Assembly (NCBI RefSeq): GCF_028389875.1
Contig: NC_084677.1
Coordinates: 9,962,017 to 10,026,016 of the forward strand
Direction of reading: 5' to 3'
Source of the DNA: Rhea pennata
Taxonomy: Eukaryota > Chordata > Aves > Rheiformes > Rheidae
Length of the DNA stretch: 64,000 bases
A program made the translations under genes and the position numbers. The notes under the pieces are model-generated. The model ran no database searches. It worked only from the letters and a program-made list of their open reading frames with translations, and had not been told where the DNA came from. Of the stretch, positions 26,251 through 37,753 are shown in pieces; the stretch's first letter is position 1, and every line of letters starts with the position of its first letter.

Positions 26251-28714
26251 TACACGTGGCTTTTCCCTGGTGTCCAGCTGTTCTACTGCAGGTTAAAATA
26301 ACACACATGTATATATGCACACACGCACACATACATTTTTCGAACATGCCAAGGTTGTATCAGTGATATGTGAAGGATGAAAGAGAATACCTTCTTGCCA
26401 GTCATGTGGGCATGCTTTGCTGTTTGAATCACCTGATCCTGTGCTTGTGGTCTACTTGGATTTTCCTGGGGCAGGCTGGTGGCACCATGTTCTGATGTTC
26501 AACAGAGCAAATTTGGAAAGCGGAGCAGAAACAAGCCAGAGACTGCAGAGTTGAGGAAAGCAGATACCTGCTGTCTGTGCCTGGAGGTCTTCCCGTGCAG
26601 CGGTTAGTGCAGCTTTGTGTGGGCGCCAGCCTCCCTGCCTGCGGCATGGGCCGCGGCGCAGTACTGAAGTGCGGGACTGCCGGCAAGGAGTAGCAGTGTG
26701 CATCGCATGCGTGTGCAGACCTACTGTCGCTGTTAACCAGCAGCGTGGGGGCCTCAAGGACCCTCATACGTTTTCCTGAAAGTTGCTGGTGTGCTTGCAA
26801 GGTCATGTGAGTTGCACCAGGAAGCAGCAGTGATGATTTTAGATGTAGAAGCGGTGATTTTAGATGCAGCGGTGATGAATGTACCATACCTGGGTCTTGA
26901 ACTAAGTTCAGATCAGCTTATCCCTGGTTGACCAACAGCGTTACACAAGCAGTGGGGTGGCACACTGTATTTATTGCGCCTATGAAGAGCATGAATTGGA
27001 TCTCATCAAATGCTAAGTAGGGCACAATCTCTTTCGTATCTTTCTTAATGTTTTCTTGCTGCCAGTCCAATATGTTGCTTCCAGTTTCTTCATATTGCCG
27101 TAGCCATCTGTGAATATTGTCTAAGTAATTGTGGCCTGGGGGACAGAAAACAGCCTCGCGTTGTAGCGCTCATGTTAATGCCCTCGAAAGGGGCTTCCAG
27201 CTGTGGTTGTCGTCGTCTTTTGGGATAAATCATTTGCTTTGTCTTGAATTACTGTGTTTTATAACTTTCATTTTGGCTAAAATATTTGTTTTGCTTGTGT
27301 ATGACTCCACCTGGCCACTTTGCACTCTTTCAGGAGAGTAGTTTTCTTTTAAACACTACCAACCCACTTCATTATTATGGAAATAATTTTGTCATACCCC
27401 TTAATATGTTGTCCAAGGCTTTTTCTATTCCCCAGAGCTTTCTTTTTTTAAAAAAACAATAAAAAATGTCTAGCTGTAAATTTCACATTCACAAGTAATG
27501 GAAAGCAGTAAAGTTGCATTATTCTGTTGCAACAATGCAAGCAAAGAGAAATATGTGTACCATAGATGGAAGTAAATGCCTGTCTTGGAAGGAATGGTTT
27601 ACAAAAGGTGTTCCACATGCAAGGGAATTAATTAGAATAATTAATAAGAGTGATTTGTGCTTGGTGCTGGCCTCGTTGAACCACAGCACTCCTCCTCTTC
27701 TTTGTTTTCTTTGTTTTTATTGAATAAGTTGCTATAAATAACGGTGGCTCCTCTGAGCAGGAGGCCAGGCAAACCAACTGAAATGTCCTGACGTGCACAA
27801 ACCACTATAAAGGGGGAATTTCTCCGCTGTAGTCAGCTTCGCGGCAGAAAGCAGAATAGAGTGGGAAGTTGTTGGTGTCCATCCGAGGCGCTTGCAAGGT
27901 TTTGAGCCTTGAGGAGGGAAGAGGTGTTTAGCCCTTGGCAGCCTCTCCTGTAAGCAGTATTCAGAGCATTGCTTGGGACCTGCTTGCTTGGAAAAGCCTT
28001 GTAGAAAGTGCCGACAGCTCATCCAGAGCCCACCAAAGATAACGAAGCCTCCATTCAGCCCTTTAGAGGGAAAGAACTAGGGTGGCTTTTGGCATCTGCA
28101 TGTAGCTGTTGGACTGAAATGAAAATGGTTTGCTAGACTGCCAAAGTAGTTAATTTAGTGTTAATGGATTTTTGTACATTTTTTAAAAAACTTTTATTGG
28201 GTAACAGCAATATGTGCTGAATGTCCTTTATATTTCTGAAATGTATGTGAATTCAGTTGTGTGATGGGGTATTTTTCTCGTCCTGGAGCAAGTGCTTTTC
28301 CAAAGTGTTGTCGTTAAGGAGGTACCAGTCTGTGAGCTGGCTGCTCTTCGTTTTTCTCTTTCACCTACGGTTATTTCAAATGTACACCTTTTCCTGCTAA
28401 AGCACTCAGTTGTAGTGAGTAGGACTGCTGCATCGCAAAGTGCTTGTCTTCTGGCTTGGCAGAGCTAAGGCTCTGCTTTCCCTACTTACTTCAATCAGTA
28501 GGGGAAAGGGAAAAGTAAGCTTGCTCGTCCTCAAGGTGCTGGGCACAGGGCATCTCTTAAGCTTCACAGAAACGAGATTTGTGCGAGTGACACTTGTTTG
28601 ATGCAAAATCAGTATTTATTTTCGGTCTCTCTCATCCTGACAGCGAGGAACAGCAGTCACAGGCACTTCAAAACAGTGCTTTCCCCTTTGGAAACGGCAG
28701 TGGCTAAAGTGCCA
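26251..28714. other. Intron-like non-coding DNA
   Basis: No gene is supported. A CA/TA alternating run lies at about 26300-26335. Imperfect tandem units of about 21 bases (GTGATTTTAGATG with variants) lie at 26829-26880 and explain the repetitive Leu/Lys/Ser run in the minus-strand frame there. The 152-residue minus frame at 26429-26887 has no recognisable domain. Confidence 0.5.
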
Positions 28715-29335
28715 CAAACCGGGAGCGGGCGCCGAGCCCCCAGGCACGCGGTTCCCCGCTGTCGTCCCAAATCGCACAGGAACGGCCCCGCGGGGCCTGG
28801 TCCCTCGCGCCCGGCTGCTCCTCGGTGCTGGCCGGGCCGGCCGGAGGACGTGGAGCAGCAGGGCCGTGTGGTTTAGCCCCCAGTGATGTATTTATTCGGC
28901 ACTCGATATGATTTTAAGAACGCACTTCCTCCTGCGACGCGGTGGGAATCTGCCTTCTAAACTGCTGGCATAAAGCTCAAATTTTAAAGCTGTTTTTGCA
29001 GTTGAAAACGTAATTTGACTACGTTTACGTCCTCCCTCCTCCTCCACGCCGCTTCTCGCTCTCCTCGCTTCGAGAGGACGCGCTCGGCACGCTCGGCACG
29101 CGAGCCCTCGGGGCGTCCGGCCGCGCCGGGAGCGGCGTCGGGCGCCGGGACGGGCGCAGAGGTGCCTTCGCGGCCAGGCCGGCAGCCGCTTTCCGCCCGG
29201 CGCGGTCGCCAGCGGGTCGATTCGGCGAGGCGGGACGGTGCCGCCGCCTCGGGCCGCGCGGGCCCCCCGAACCGCTGCGCCGCGTGTGCTGCCTCCAGCG
29301 ACGGCGCTGGTGCGGTGCGTGAGACAGGGCGGGGG
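28715..29335. promoter_or_regulatory. Two-part CpG island, no assigned gene
   Basis: Two GC/CG-rich blocks, about 28715-28835 and 29030-29335, are separated by roughly 200 bases of ordinary sequence. The second contains repeated GCTCGGCACG and long runs of CG. Minus-strand (189 residues) and plus-strand (142 residues) frames cross it with Arg/Ala/Pro/Gly-rich content typical of island shadows. A possible plus donor GTGAGA follows at about 29318. It could be an internal promoter. Strand is undecided. Confidence 0.45.
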
Positions 29336-31693
29336 GAGCAGAAATTCAAAGTTGCGTTCCTACTTTCACCTGGAAAAGCTAAGCTTCCCGTATTTTGTGT
29401 TTTCTGGTGTAATTCAAAGGCCGAGGCGATGTCACGCGTGTGAATGGTGACTATTCCCGGTGCTGGTGTGAGACGTGCCCCCTCCTGGTCGTACGTATCG
29501 GCTGCAGCGCAGGTTCCTACAAGGAACGGGAGCAAAAGCTGCGTGGTGGACAATAAACAGCAAAAGCCTGTAGTTGAATTGGCCCAGGCTGCTACACCGT
29601 CCCACGCAGTGACATAACGTCATTCAAAACCTGGTTTTTGGTCACAATTTTATTTAATCAAGGTGGCTTTTGAAATCAAGAATTTCCAGAAGAAACCTGT
29701 GCTATTTGGCAAACACTGGACATCATTTGTCTGGCTTTTAAGTAGTCTGAGGCACTATTTGTTACATGAATCCCTTGGTCTTTCCAGAATGTTTTAGATG
29801 TACAGTAGCTGCTGCTTCTTATAGAAATACTGTCATTTGCGAAGGAACAGTACGTGCTGGAAGAGCTTTTGTCTGCAGTCAGGCTGGCAGTGACTGAGAG
29901 AATCCAGATGATCTCCCAAAGAGGAGGCTGCGCAGCTGGGCCTGTCTTTGTTAAAATAATATTTTGCTCTTACTATTTAAAAAGTTTCTGTAGGCTGTCC
30001 ATCATACGCACCTGCGAGTGCTCTGGCCTTCCTGGTGCGATACGGGGTTGAGTGGACCAATGCAGAATAATTACGTTGTGACCAAACCGGAATCACTTAA
30101 AGTCTAACTGGCGAGTGGAGGAGCTTATCTCCTCAAGGTGGTAAGAGAAGAGCAGTGACTGCTGACACCATGCGTCTTCAGAAACGTGCAGACACCCAAA
30201 GCAGAGATCCCTCTTGCTTCTCCTTTCGCCTTCGGACGAGGGTGTGTGCTTCCCCCCGCCACCTAGCTGATGACATATTTGGATTTCCCTGAGGTTTCTC
30301 AGTCTGCTTTCACTCCTGGTATCGTTTGGGCAGCAGTCACTTAATATTTACAGGTGGATAATGACGATTCTCTCGTGTTAGCACATGCTGGTGGAAGGTT
30401 ACGTTAAGGGGTATGGCTGAGGTGAGACACTTTCTCAGCTGGGCGTTGTGTGCTGCCTGGCACACCTACTGATGGCAGAAAAAACATCCAGAGCATTTCA
30501 AGGTATGCTACTTTGGCAGGGTTTTTTTTTTCTGGGTTGGTTGTTTCTTCATTAGCATATTTACAATGAATTTATTAAGCCAAAGATTGTTTTATAGGCC
30601 CAAATAAATGTAGGTAAGAGTGTATTGTTTCTTGGAGGAAAGCCAGATTTCTTTCATTTTGTTCTGTGGTTTAGGTAAAGTGAGAATCGTAGTGACCTAA
30701 GTATCTGTGGATATTAAAACTCAACATTAGTCGCAAGAACAGAGTAAGCTGATAAACGGCTTTAGTTTAGCAGAGTAAATTCTTGTCTGATTTCGGCAGA
30801 AGTGATGGATTAAGAAGAAAGCATCATCGATGACCTGGTTTTACTTTGTTAGGTTTTCTAGTTGAACAGGGTGTTGTAGAAAGTGACATTCTGCAGTAAG
30901 ACCTTGGACTACCAAGGCTTAGGTTTTAAGTGTCCCTTACGCTTCTAAAAGATGTTTCTTTAAAGATTTTGTTTGAGAGCTAATTCCAGAGTGCTAATGA
31001 TGGATTCTCCTGTAGGGATGTTTTCTCTTTCTAACCTCTTTATTAACTGACTAAATAGACAATTTTTATGCTTTTGTATTTTGCTTTTTAATGAGATTTG
31101 AATCCTCTGGCCAAGTCCAGGGCTCAGATTTCTACATGAAAAAAGAGAAAATGCGCAGTGCACTTAAGTGCAATGTACGGAGCTGGAGTCATCTTCTCAC
31201 CAGGATGAAATTTTAATGGAGAACAAAGCAGCAGTAGTGTAATTGCAGCCATTTGGCAGAAAAGCTTTACCAAGCATCTGACCAACCTTGTTGTTATAAT
31301 ATACTTATCAACTTTCTTTAAAAAAAAAAAAAAAAGTTTTAAAGCCTTAAAGTAGAAGAGCACTGGTCAATTGTAATCTAATAAAATATGATAACAAAGG
31401 ATTAAGTCAAAGATGCAAAGGCCTGCTTATGGACCTGAGTTGTTCTACAGCCAATATGTCTCTAATATTCTCCAGTTACTGCAGTTTGCTTCACTCATCC
31501 AGATGCCTTAAAGATCCTGCAGTTTCTGTGTGGTGGTGAAATGTCAGGATCTCTGTCCAAAAAAAAATCCTCTGAGATGTCTGTTCAAAAATGTGTTTGT
31601 TTCCAACCTGGCACTTTGGACCAATAATAGCTGAAAGCACTGCCTTTTTCGCTGTTCTCAAGTAATGGCCCTTTCTGTCTGCTCTTTTTGTAG
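29336..31693. other. Intron-like non-coding DNA
   Basis: No gene is supported. A long A tract lies at about 31319-31335. The last 40 bases before 31694 are the polypyrimidine tract of the candidate exon that follows. Otherwise I see nothing specific. Confidence 0.55.
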
Positions 31694-31732
31694 ATTCAAG
31701 CTCCTAGTCCCTACACCGGCTTGGAGACTCAG
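31694..31732 (+). other. Candidate 39-base exon (probably 5' untranslated)
   Basis: A pyrimidine-rich run ending TCTTTTTGTAG precedes it and CAG followed by GTTAGTAC ends it, so both splice signals are good. The exon is GC-balanced, unlike the AT-rich flanks. It is 39 bases, so it could keep a frame; read in frame 1 it gives IQAPSPYTGLETQ, which I do not recognise. If it joins the exon at 49291, every frame meets a stop there before the start codon, so it would be untranslated in this gene model. The call rests on splice signals alone. An alternatively spliced microexon or chance are the other options. Confidence 0.42.
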
Positions 31733-31901
31733 GTTAGTACCATTTCCCCCACTTTTTACTTACAAGGGATTTTCTGAAAGATAGGGCTAATCTGTGCACT
31801 CTGTGCTACCATACTTACAATATTTAACCCTATGGCTGGCCCTGGAAAAAGTGGAACTGTAGTAGTGGGCACTGTAGTTCCCAAACATGAATGACTTGGT
31901 A

Positions 31902-31904
<3 letters not shown>

Positions 31905-31963
<59 letters not shown>
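31905..31963. repeat. 59-base uninterrupted A tract
   Basis: Fifty-nine consecutive A. CR1 elements do not leave poly-A tails, and I see no processed pseudogene or polyadenylation signal just upstream. It may be an expanded homopolymer or an assembly feature. Confidence 0.95.
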
Positions 31964-31965
<2 letters not shown>

Positions 31966-33158
31966 CTCTTTGCAGAAAGAAGGAAGGGCTGGTTTTGAGG
32001 CAGGCAGGAGCCGACGTACAGCTGGGCAAGAGCAGAAGTAACTTATTTGTTAGAACAAAGATTACGGTCGTCAAGGCAGTGCAAGCATCTATTCATGAAC
32101 TTCTTGTTTCTTTTCATATACTCAATTTCTTAGTGTATATTAGGATCCCAGCTGCTGGTGTGTTACTTTAAAACACTGTCATGCTGCAGATTTCCTCTTT
32201 AGACATTACATTGAACTGTAATGAATCCACGGAGATGCCTGGCACCAGAAGGTCAAAGTGACAGAAGGGATCTTACAAAGTCACTAAAGCTTTGATTCAT
32301 GTTTCCTAACAAGGCAGCATCATTGATTTCCATTCTCACTGATCTTTTGGAGACAGCTAAGGCAGTGGTACTAGCATGCTGAAGATGAGCATTTATTTAG
32401 AATGTCGCTGAGTGATGCCATAAAGAGTTCTACCTTTCTTCTCTGCTGACCTGTCCCCGGGGAGAGGTTTTCACTGTTTTGTATTTGTTTCAACAAACCT
32501 ACTACATCTTCTTTATAGACCTTGGAGCTAAGACCTTGAGTTGCAACTGGCAGAGAAGGATCACACAGGGATTATTCTATGCAATGTCATTATCAGGTGG
32601 TATCAAATAAGGATAGATAATAAAGTAAAATTTGTATGTAATGCAGAACCAGAAATATACAATATTCAAAGCTATTTTATTACTGAGTTGAAATAGAACA
32701 GGAATAAGATCCCATGTCAGTGAAGGTGTTGGGGGATGTGCATATGTGTATATGATCAAGAGAGAATTTCACACTGGAGGCAGCAAGAGAAATAAAAGAC
32801 AGTACATATAAAAGAATACATGTTTTTCTGTACCCTTTTGTAGGTGTTTAAAGGGTATAGTGACCAGCCCCAGGAAGGTATTTGCTGAGATCATCCATTT
32901 ACCCCCAGAAATTTTTGTCATATCCACTTCTGAATCCATTTTACATAGCATTTTACATTACTGTGTAACTTGAAATCCATGATGAGGACCAGCAGGAACT
33001 TCTTACAGGCAATGTTTCTATGGCCCAAAGCACCTTAACTGCTAGAGCTGGTTCAACTGTAAGACTTGATCAGGTGGCAACTTAAGGAAAGAGAATGAAG
33101 AGACTGTATCTCACACCACTCTATACTGCTGAAGGTCAAGGTATTATTTTGGTTTCCC

Positions 33159-33462
33159 GCAGCACTGTGATGCTTGCTCGAAGAGCAGGCCCCTTCAGAG
33201 GGGTCCAGGATGAAACCTGTGGCAGGCAGAGGTGCACACACGTTTGTGCAGTAACCCATTAGTTTTTCTCAGCTTGGAGATCAGCAATATCTCTTCATAT
33301 GTAAACTTAATGGCAATAATAAAAACCAAAATTACCATCTTTCTTTCTGGAATATAAAATTCCAATTTTTCTTTTGTGAAAAGTCAAAATATGAACTAAT
33401 TTTACTCTGCAGTTTCCAGAAAACAGTTTCATCTGACTGTTTCACAGTAGTATGAAAGCAGT
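33159..33462. repeat. Unassigned duplicated segment, copy A
   Basis: About 300 bases that match 35821-36095 over most of their length. Shared landmarks include TTCAGAGGGGTCCA, GATGAAACC, AACTTAATGGCAATAATAAA, TTTTACTCTGC and TTTCATCTGACTG followed by TTCACAGTAG. Copy A has about 30 extra bases near 33235-33265. No terminal inverted repeats, poly-A or CR1 tail were found. It is either a local segmental duplication or an interspersed repeat family I do not recognise. Confidence 0.8.
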
Positions 33463-33498
33463 TCGTGGCACAGTGAGGTACACATGACTGTGGGTATC

Positions 33499-33539
33499 AC
33501 AGCTGAAGGCCAAAGCAGTGTTTTGGTTTCCAGCAGTAT
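33499..33539. repeat. Partial direct repeat of the lead-in to copy A
   Basis: AGCTGAAGGCCAAAGCAGTG and TTTTGGTTTCCAGCAG here resemble 33125-33163 (GCTGAAGGTCAAGGTATTAT, TTTTGGTTTCCCGCAG), which lies immediately before copy A. A second unit therefore seems to begin about 374 bases downstream and stop early, as in a truncated tandem duplication. Confidence 0.6.
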
Positions 33540-35820
33540 ATTTATCTCTGAATTTAGGTGAAGTGTTCAAAAGCATTCAGATTAGGAATGAAAGAAGTTG
33601 TTTTACATTCAGACTCCCAAGTTACCCATTTAAGTTTGGACCCATTCTTAGGTGCAAATTTCTCTATTTTCTTGCTATGAGAAACATTGTGTGAAAACTA
33701 ACATCAGCAGCTTTAAAACAGGATGTTCATTAATATGGTTAGTAAAGAATCCCAGAATCTGCAAAAATTTGCCCACTTTTTTTCTTTCTTTTCCCTCTGG
33801 AGGAGGGGGAAGAGAGTAGTTGCTACATACATATAAGAAATGCTGAGAAGACAGGTGAGTGGTGTGTCTACTTGGGTGGTTTCCTGTGTCTTGTTGGGAT
33901 GAATCAGCTTGTTTGAGTTTTCTCTCCACTGCCCTTTGGTTTCCTGCCTTGCTGTAGCTGGGCTGGCCTTTTGAAGGCTGATATTTGGAAGCTATGCTTC
34001 ATGAACAGAGACAGTGTTCTGAGGGCTTCTTGTGAATTTTTCACATTGTTTCCCCTTCTTCTCCTAGTTTTCCAATCACCTGTAGAACTATTGAAAATTT
34101 TCATGGCTGCAAGTAGTCTTCTGAAAGAGAAAGTGGGTACTCTTCCAAGCAGCTCTGCTTTAACAGATCTCTTTGAATTCCTCCAGTAAAGATATACTCC
34201 GGGATGTGTATTTAAGTTGACAGTGTTTTGTGTAAGTGCATAGAGGGAAAACATTTACTTGAGAGCTGAATAAAAGTTTTCTGTTCATGTTTTCCCAAGA
34301 GAAAGACAGTTTCTGCAAACTTGAAATGATTTCTTTTCACAATTTTCCTCATTTTCTTCTCTCTTTTGGAGGCATATCAAAATATTTTGTTCAAATTGGA
34401 CCTGCCAAATCACAGTATACCTATTAATCAAATTGTAGTGTATTGAGGATCAGTTTGAGTCATGTATCGCTACCTATAGTGAGACAACGCATCAAAAGAT
34501 GATACAATCTAGGCAGCTCCTGTTCTTCCTGGTCCTCTCTACAAATGGGATTATATTGCTCACAAATTAACATTCTTTTTAGCTGCACTTTCTTCTTATG
34601 TTAAATGGTGCATAGCAAGTGTAAATTGTGTAGTGTATTGATTTGATGCAGAAGATTAAAAAGTTATTTATCAGCTGTGTTCAAGGGAGTAGGAGGTGTC
34701 AGATTTATTTGCACTGTGTTGCAAAGTGATACTCACCTAGGGTGAGATCCAGAAACTTGATCTTTACTGTATTGGAAAAATACTTTGAAAACAAACCTCC
34801 TGTTTCCTATCTCTAAATCCCACTGTGAACTAGTGACTAAAACAGAAAGGCTGAACATCCTTGCAGTATTTGCTAAGGTCTCTTCGGCAGAATTCTTTCA
34901 GCCTGTTCAGGTGTATTTACCTTTCCTGTAATGTAAAGGCAATCTGAATATAAGTCTGAGAGAATGAAGAAAAAAATTGAGGGCTATTTTCAGTACTTGA
35001 GACAGTTGTGCTTTTCATCTGAGACAGATGTGACTGCATTTGTGACCACTTTTCTCATGCTTTCAGAAGCTAGCTCCATCACAGAGAACATAGCTGTTTA
35101 CATTTTGCACTTCCCAACTCTTGTTTCGCAGAAACACCAGACACCAAATGTAAGGACGTCAGTATGAGTTAGCCCAGAGATAAATTTTGGCTCACTTTTT
35201 GATCCTCTTGGTGGAAGGGAGGTTGTTACCTTCTTGGGTTAGAGACATCATTATCAACCTTCTTCCGAAGTTGTAGTTTTGTGGCTGTTGGGAGGTGTGT
35301 TGGAGAGGGATTGGTGAGATGCTGGTTAGCCTCTGGAGCTCTGGCCTGAGGACTGTGGGCTTGAGGATTGTGGCTGGTGAGACAGTGGGACGCTGCTTGC
35401 AAGGCGAGAAGTCAGCGCTTGCTCGAGGCTACTGGAGTCTGGCCCTCTGCCTTCAGCCATAGGAGGCCAATGCTCCCTTGTGTTCTCCTTTCACCTGTGC
35501 AAGGTCTTTTTAGTGCCATAAATGTTGCAGAGCTTTAAAATTGTTTCCTCGGCAATATATTTGCCACTCAGAGATGAAGTTTTGAACTAAGCTTAGGTGA
35601 GAGGGATAAATAAAAGCCTGAAACTGAATGTCATGTCAAATTGCCTGTTTGTGTTGGTAGAGCAGGTCCAGCTGCATGTGTGTACTTGGCACAGAGCCTG
35701 CCCTGTAATAAGGAAAGCCGTGGAGCTGGGAAGTAGTTACGTCAGGGAGATGTTTAACTTTTTTAGTTAAAAATGAACTCGAAGGAAGGATCTGGACTTG
35801 GTCCTGCCAGGGTGGTTATC

Positions 35821-36095
35821 CCTGCTGCGATGTTTGCCATGACAGCAGGCCTTTTCAGAGGGGTCCAAGATGAAACCAGTGGTGGGCAGACCTACACTGC
35901 CACAGCTTGGAGGTCAACAATGTCTCCTCATATATGAACTTAATGGCAATAATAAAACAAAAATTACCGTTTTTCTTCGCAGAATACAAGATTCCATTTT
36001 TTCCCTTTGTAAGGAGTCCAAATGTGAACCAGTTTTACTCTGCCGTTTCTAGAAGATGGTTTCATCTGACTGGTTCACAGTAGCATGAGAGTGGA
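35821..36095. repeat. Unassigned duplicated segment, copy B
   Basis: This is the partner of 33159-33462, about 2.66 kb downstream in the same orientation, with many substitutions and small gaps. Similarity may extend a few bases upstream (TGGTTATCCCTGC, compare TGGTTTCCCGC). It carries no open frame of note; the 60-residue frame starting within it is a shadow. Confidence 0.8.
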
Positions 36096-36458
36096 TGGTG
36101 ACTTGTAGCCTTATTGAGAGGAAGTGGTATGTGTCATTTCCAGATGTTACCAAAATGTGAAATTCTGAGATACCTGAAATACTGTGCACATTTGGGATCC
36201 AAATGTGAGAATTACATGTAACAAAGATGTCACATGAACATGAAGTATTTCAGCTGGAAAGTTACCTTAACTGGGAAAGTCATCTGGAAGAGGTCAGGAA
36301 TATAAAAAAGGCTTGTCAGCAAAGAAGCAGTGTGAAAAATGCCTCCACAGTCTCCCACAGTGAAACTCAAGTGCTCGCCCACTTTGAAGCAAGTACTGGT
36401 GTTTGAATGTGTGCAAAAGTATGCTTGCCATCTTTACAGCAAAACCAGATTCCTTCCG

Positions 36459-36517
36459 TGTGTGTGCATATAATGTATATATATGCACGCGCATACATGC
36501 ACACACATACAGATGTG
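36459..36517. repeat. Alternating TG/TA/CA purine-pyrimidine stretch
   Basis: GTGTGTGTGC, then TATATATATGCACGCGCATA, then CACACACATAC. A compound dinucleotide repeat with Z-DNA potential. Confidence 0.8.
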
Positions 36518-36597
36518 TGTTCTTCTGTAATAATGGTGTAGTTCAGCAATTCAGTACCTCTTACAGAAGTCAACCTTTCTTCTTTTTGAGTCAGCAC

Positions 36598-36678
36598 CAG
36601 GTCACAATTATGTCAGTAGTTTTAAGATGCCTTATAATTCATCTTAATCCTGACCTAGAGAAGCTTGCCCTTACAGAG
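36598..36678. repeat. Second duplicated segment, copy 1
   Basis: About 80 bases that match 37675-37753, with landmarks ATTATGTCAG, AAGATGCCTTATAAT, CATCTTAA and CCTGACCTAGAGAAGCTT. Same orientation, offset 1.08 kb. The family is not recognised. Confidence 0.8.
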
Positions 36679-37674
36679 CGATCAGATCAGGCAAGCAGAC
36701 AGTGATCACTTCCTGACAAAATTTGTATTTTTTGTATTTTAAAGGCAATGCAAATGTGTGGTATTGGAAGCAGCTGTGCTGGCCGTGGTGCTGTGTGGAG
36801 GCTGGGGCAGGCGGGGGCTTGCAGACCTCCAGAGTCTGATTCATAGTTCAGCCTCGCGAGCAGCAGGCTTCTCTCAGGACACACTGCTTCTTTAAGATCA
36901 TTTACTGGCAGTTAAAATAAATCATTCTGAGGTGGAAGTCCTGTGAAAACATGGTTGCTCTCAGGAGTGACAGCGTCCCTCAGTAAGGCCAAGCTCAGTG
37001 TAGCTCTTGGGCTTGTTTTTCCCTGCAGATCCAGCCAGTTTAGTACTGTGAGTTCTCTTGTCCCCCTTAAAGAGGCTAGGAGAGAGGATTACTTGTTGCT
37101 GTCCTATGTTTTTTTTTTCTTTATTTTCTTTTTTAAGAGCTAGCTCTTTTTAGAACAAAAATGTGCTACTCAGCAGAACACTGTGTCAGGAAAAAATGTC
37201 ATATTAAACGATATTTATTATCCCATAATTCCTTTCTCTGAAATTGATTTCTGGCTTAATTCAATAAAAGACTTAAAGACGAAGGTTCACACTGTGTCAC
37301 TCTTTTGTGAATGTTGCACTTCAGGATTAAGTGGCCGCTTTCAACAGCAAAAATGTAGTCTTACAGCATATCTTGCGAAAGCCCAGCAAGATTCTTTTGT
37401 CATCAGGTATGGGTCAAATAATTTCATTGCCTGTAGGAATCTATAAATAATTATCTGTTCAGTTGTTTTGACTTTAATTATTTCTTATGTTAAACCCAGA
37501 GATTTAAAAACTTAACCCTGAACTCTGAGTGCCAGGAGGGGTGTCAGTCTGCAGCCGGTTCTCTCGGGCTGCACGGCAGAATGGGGCCTGCAGGGTGACC
37601 TCTCTGCTGCCTGCAACACTCCAGTGCCTTCTCACTCATATTTCCTGCTTAGGAACGATGCCATGTTTGTCCAC

Positions 37675-37753
37675 AGGACATGATTATGTCAGCAGGACAA
37701 GATGCCTTATAATGCATCTTAAACCTGACCTAGAGAAGCTTACTCTTGCAGAC
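37675..37753. repeat. Second duplicated segment, copy 2
   Basis: Partner of 36598-36678. Similarity ends abruptly on both sides, as with a short transposed or duplicated module. No flanking target-site duplication is evident. Confidence 0.8.

Noticed and set aside
26429-26887. 152-residue minus-strand open frame
   Set aside because: Its start lies in a short tandem repeat that yields repeated Leu-His-Leu-Lys. No domain.
28984-29553. 189-residue minus-strand open frame
   Set aside because: CpG-island shadow with Arg/Ala/Pro bias and no domain.
31787-32074. Poly-Phe / poly-Lys frames over 31905-31963
   Set aside because: They are translations of the A tract and not proteins.
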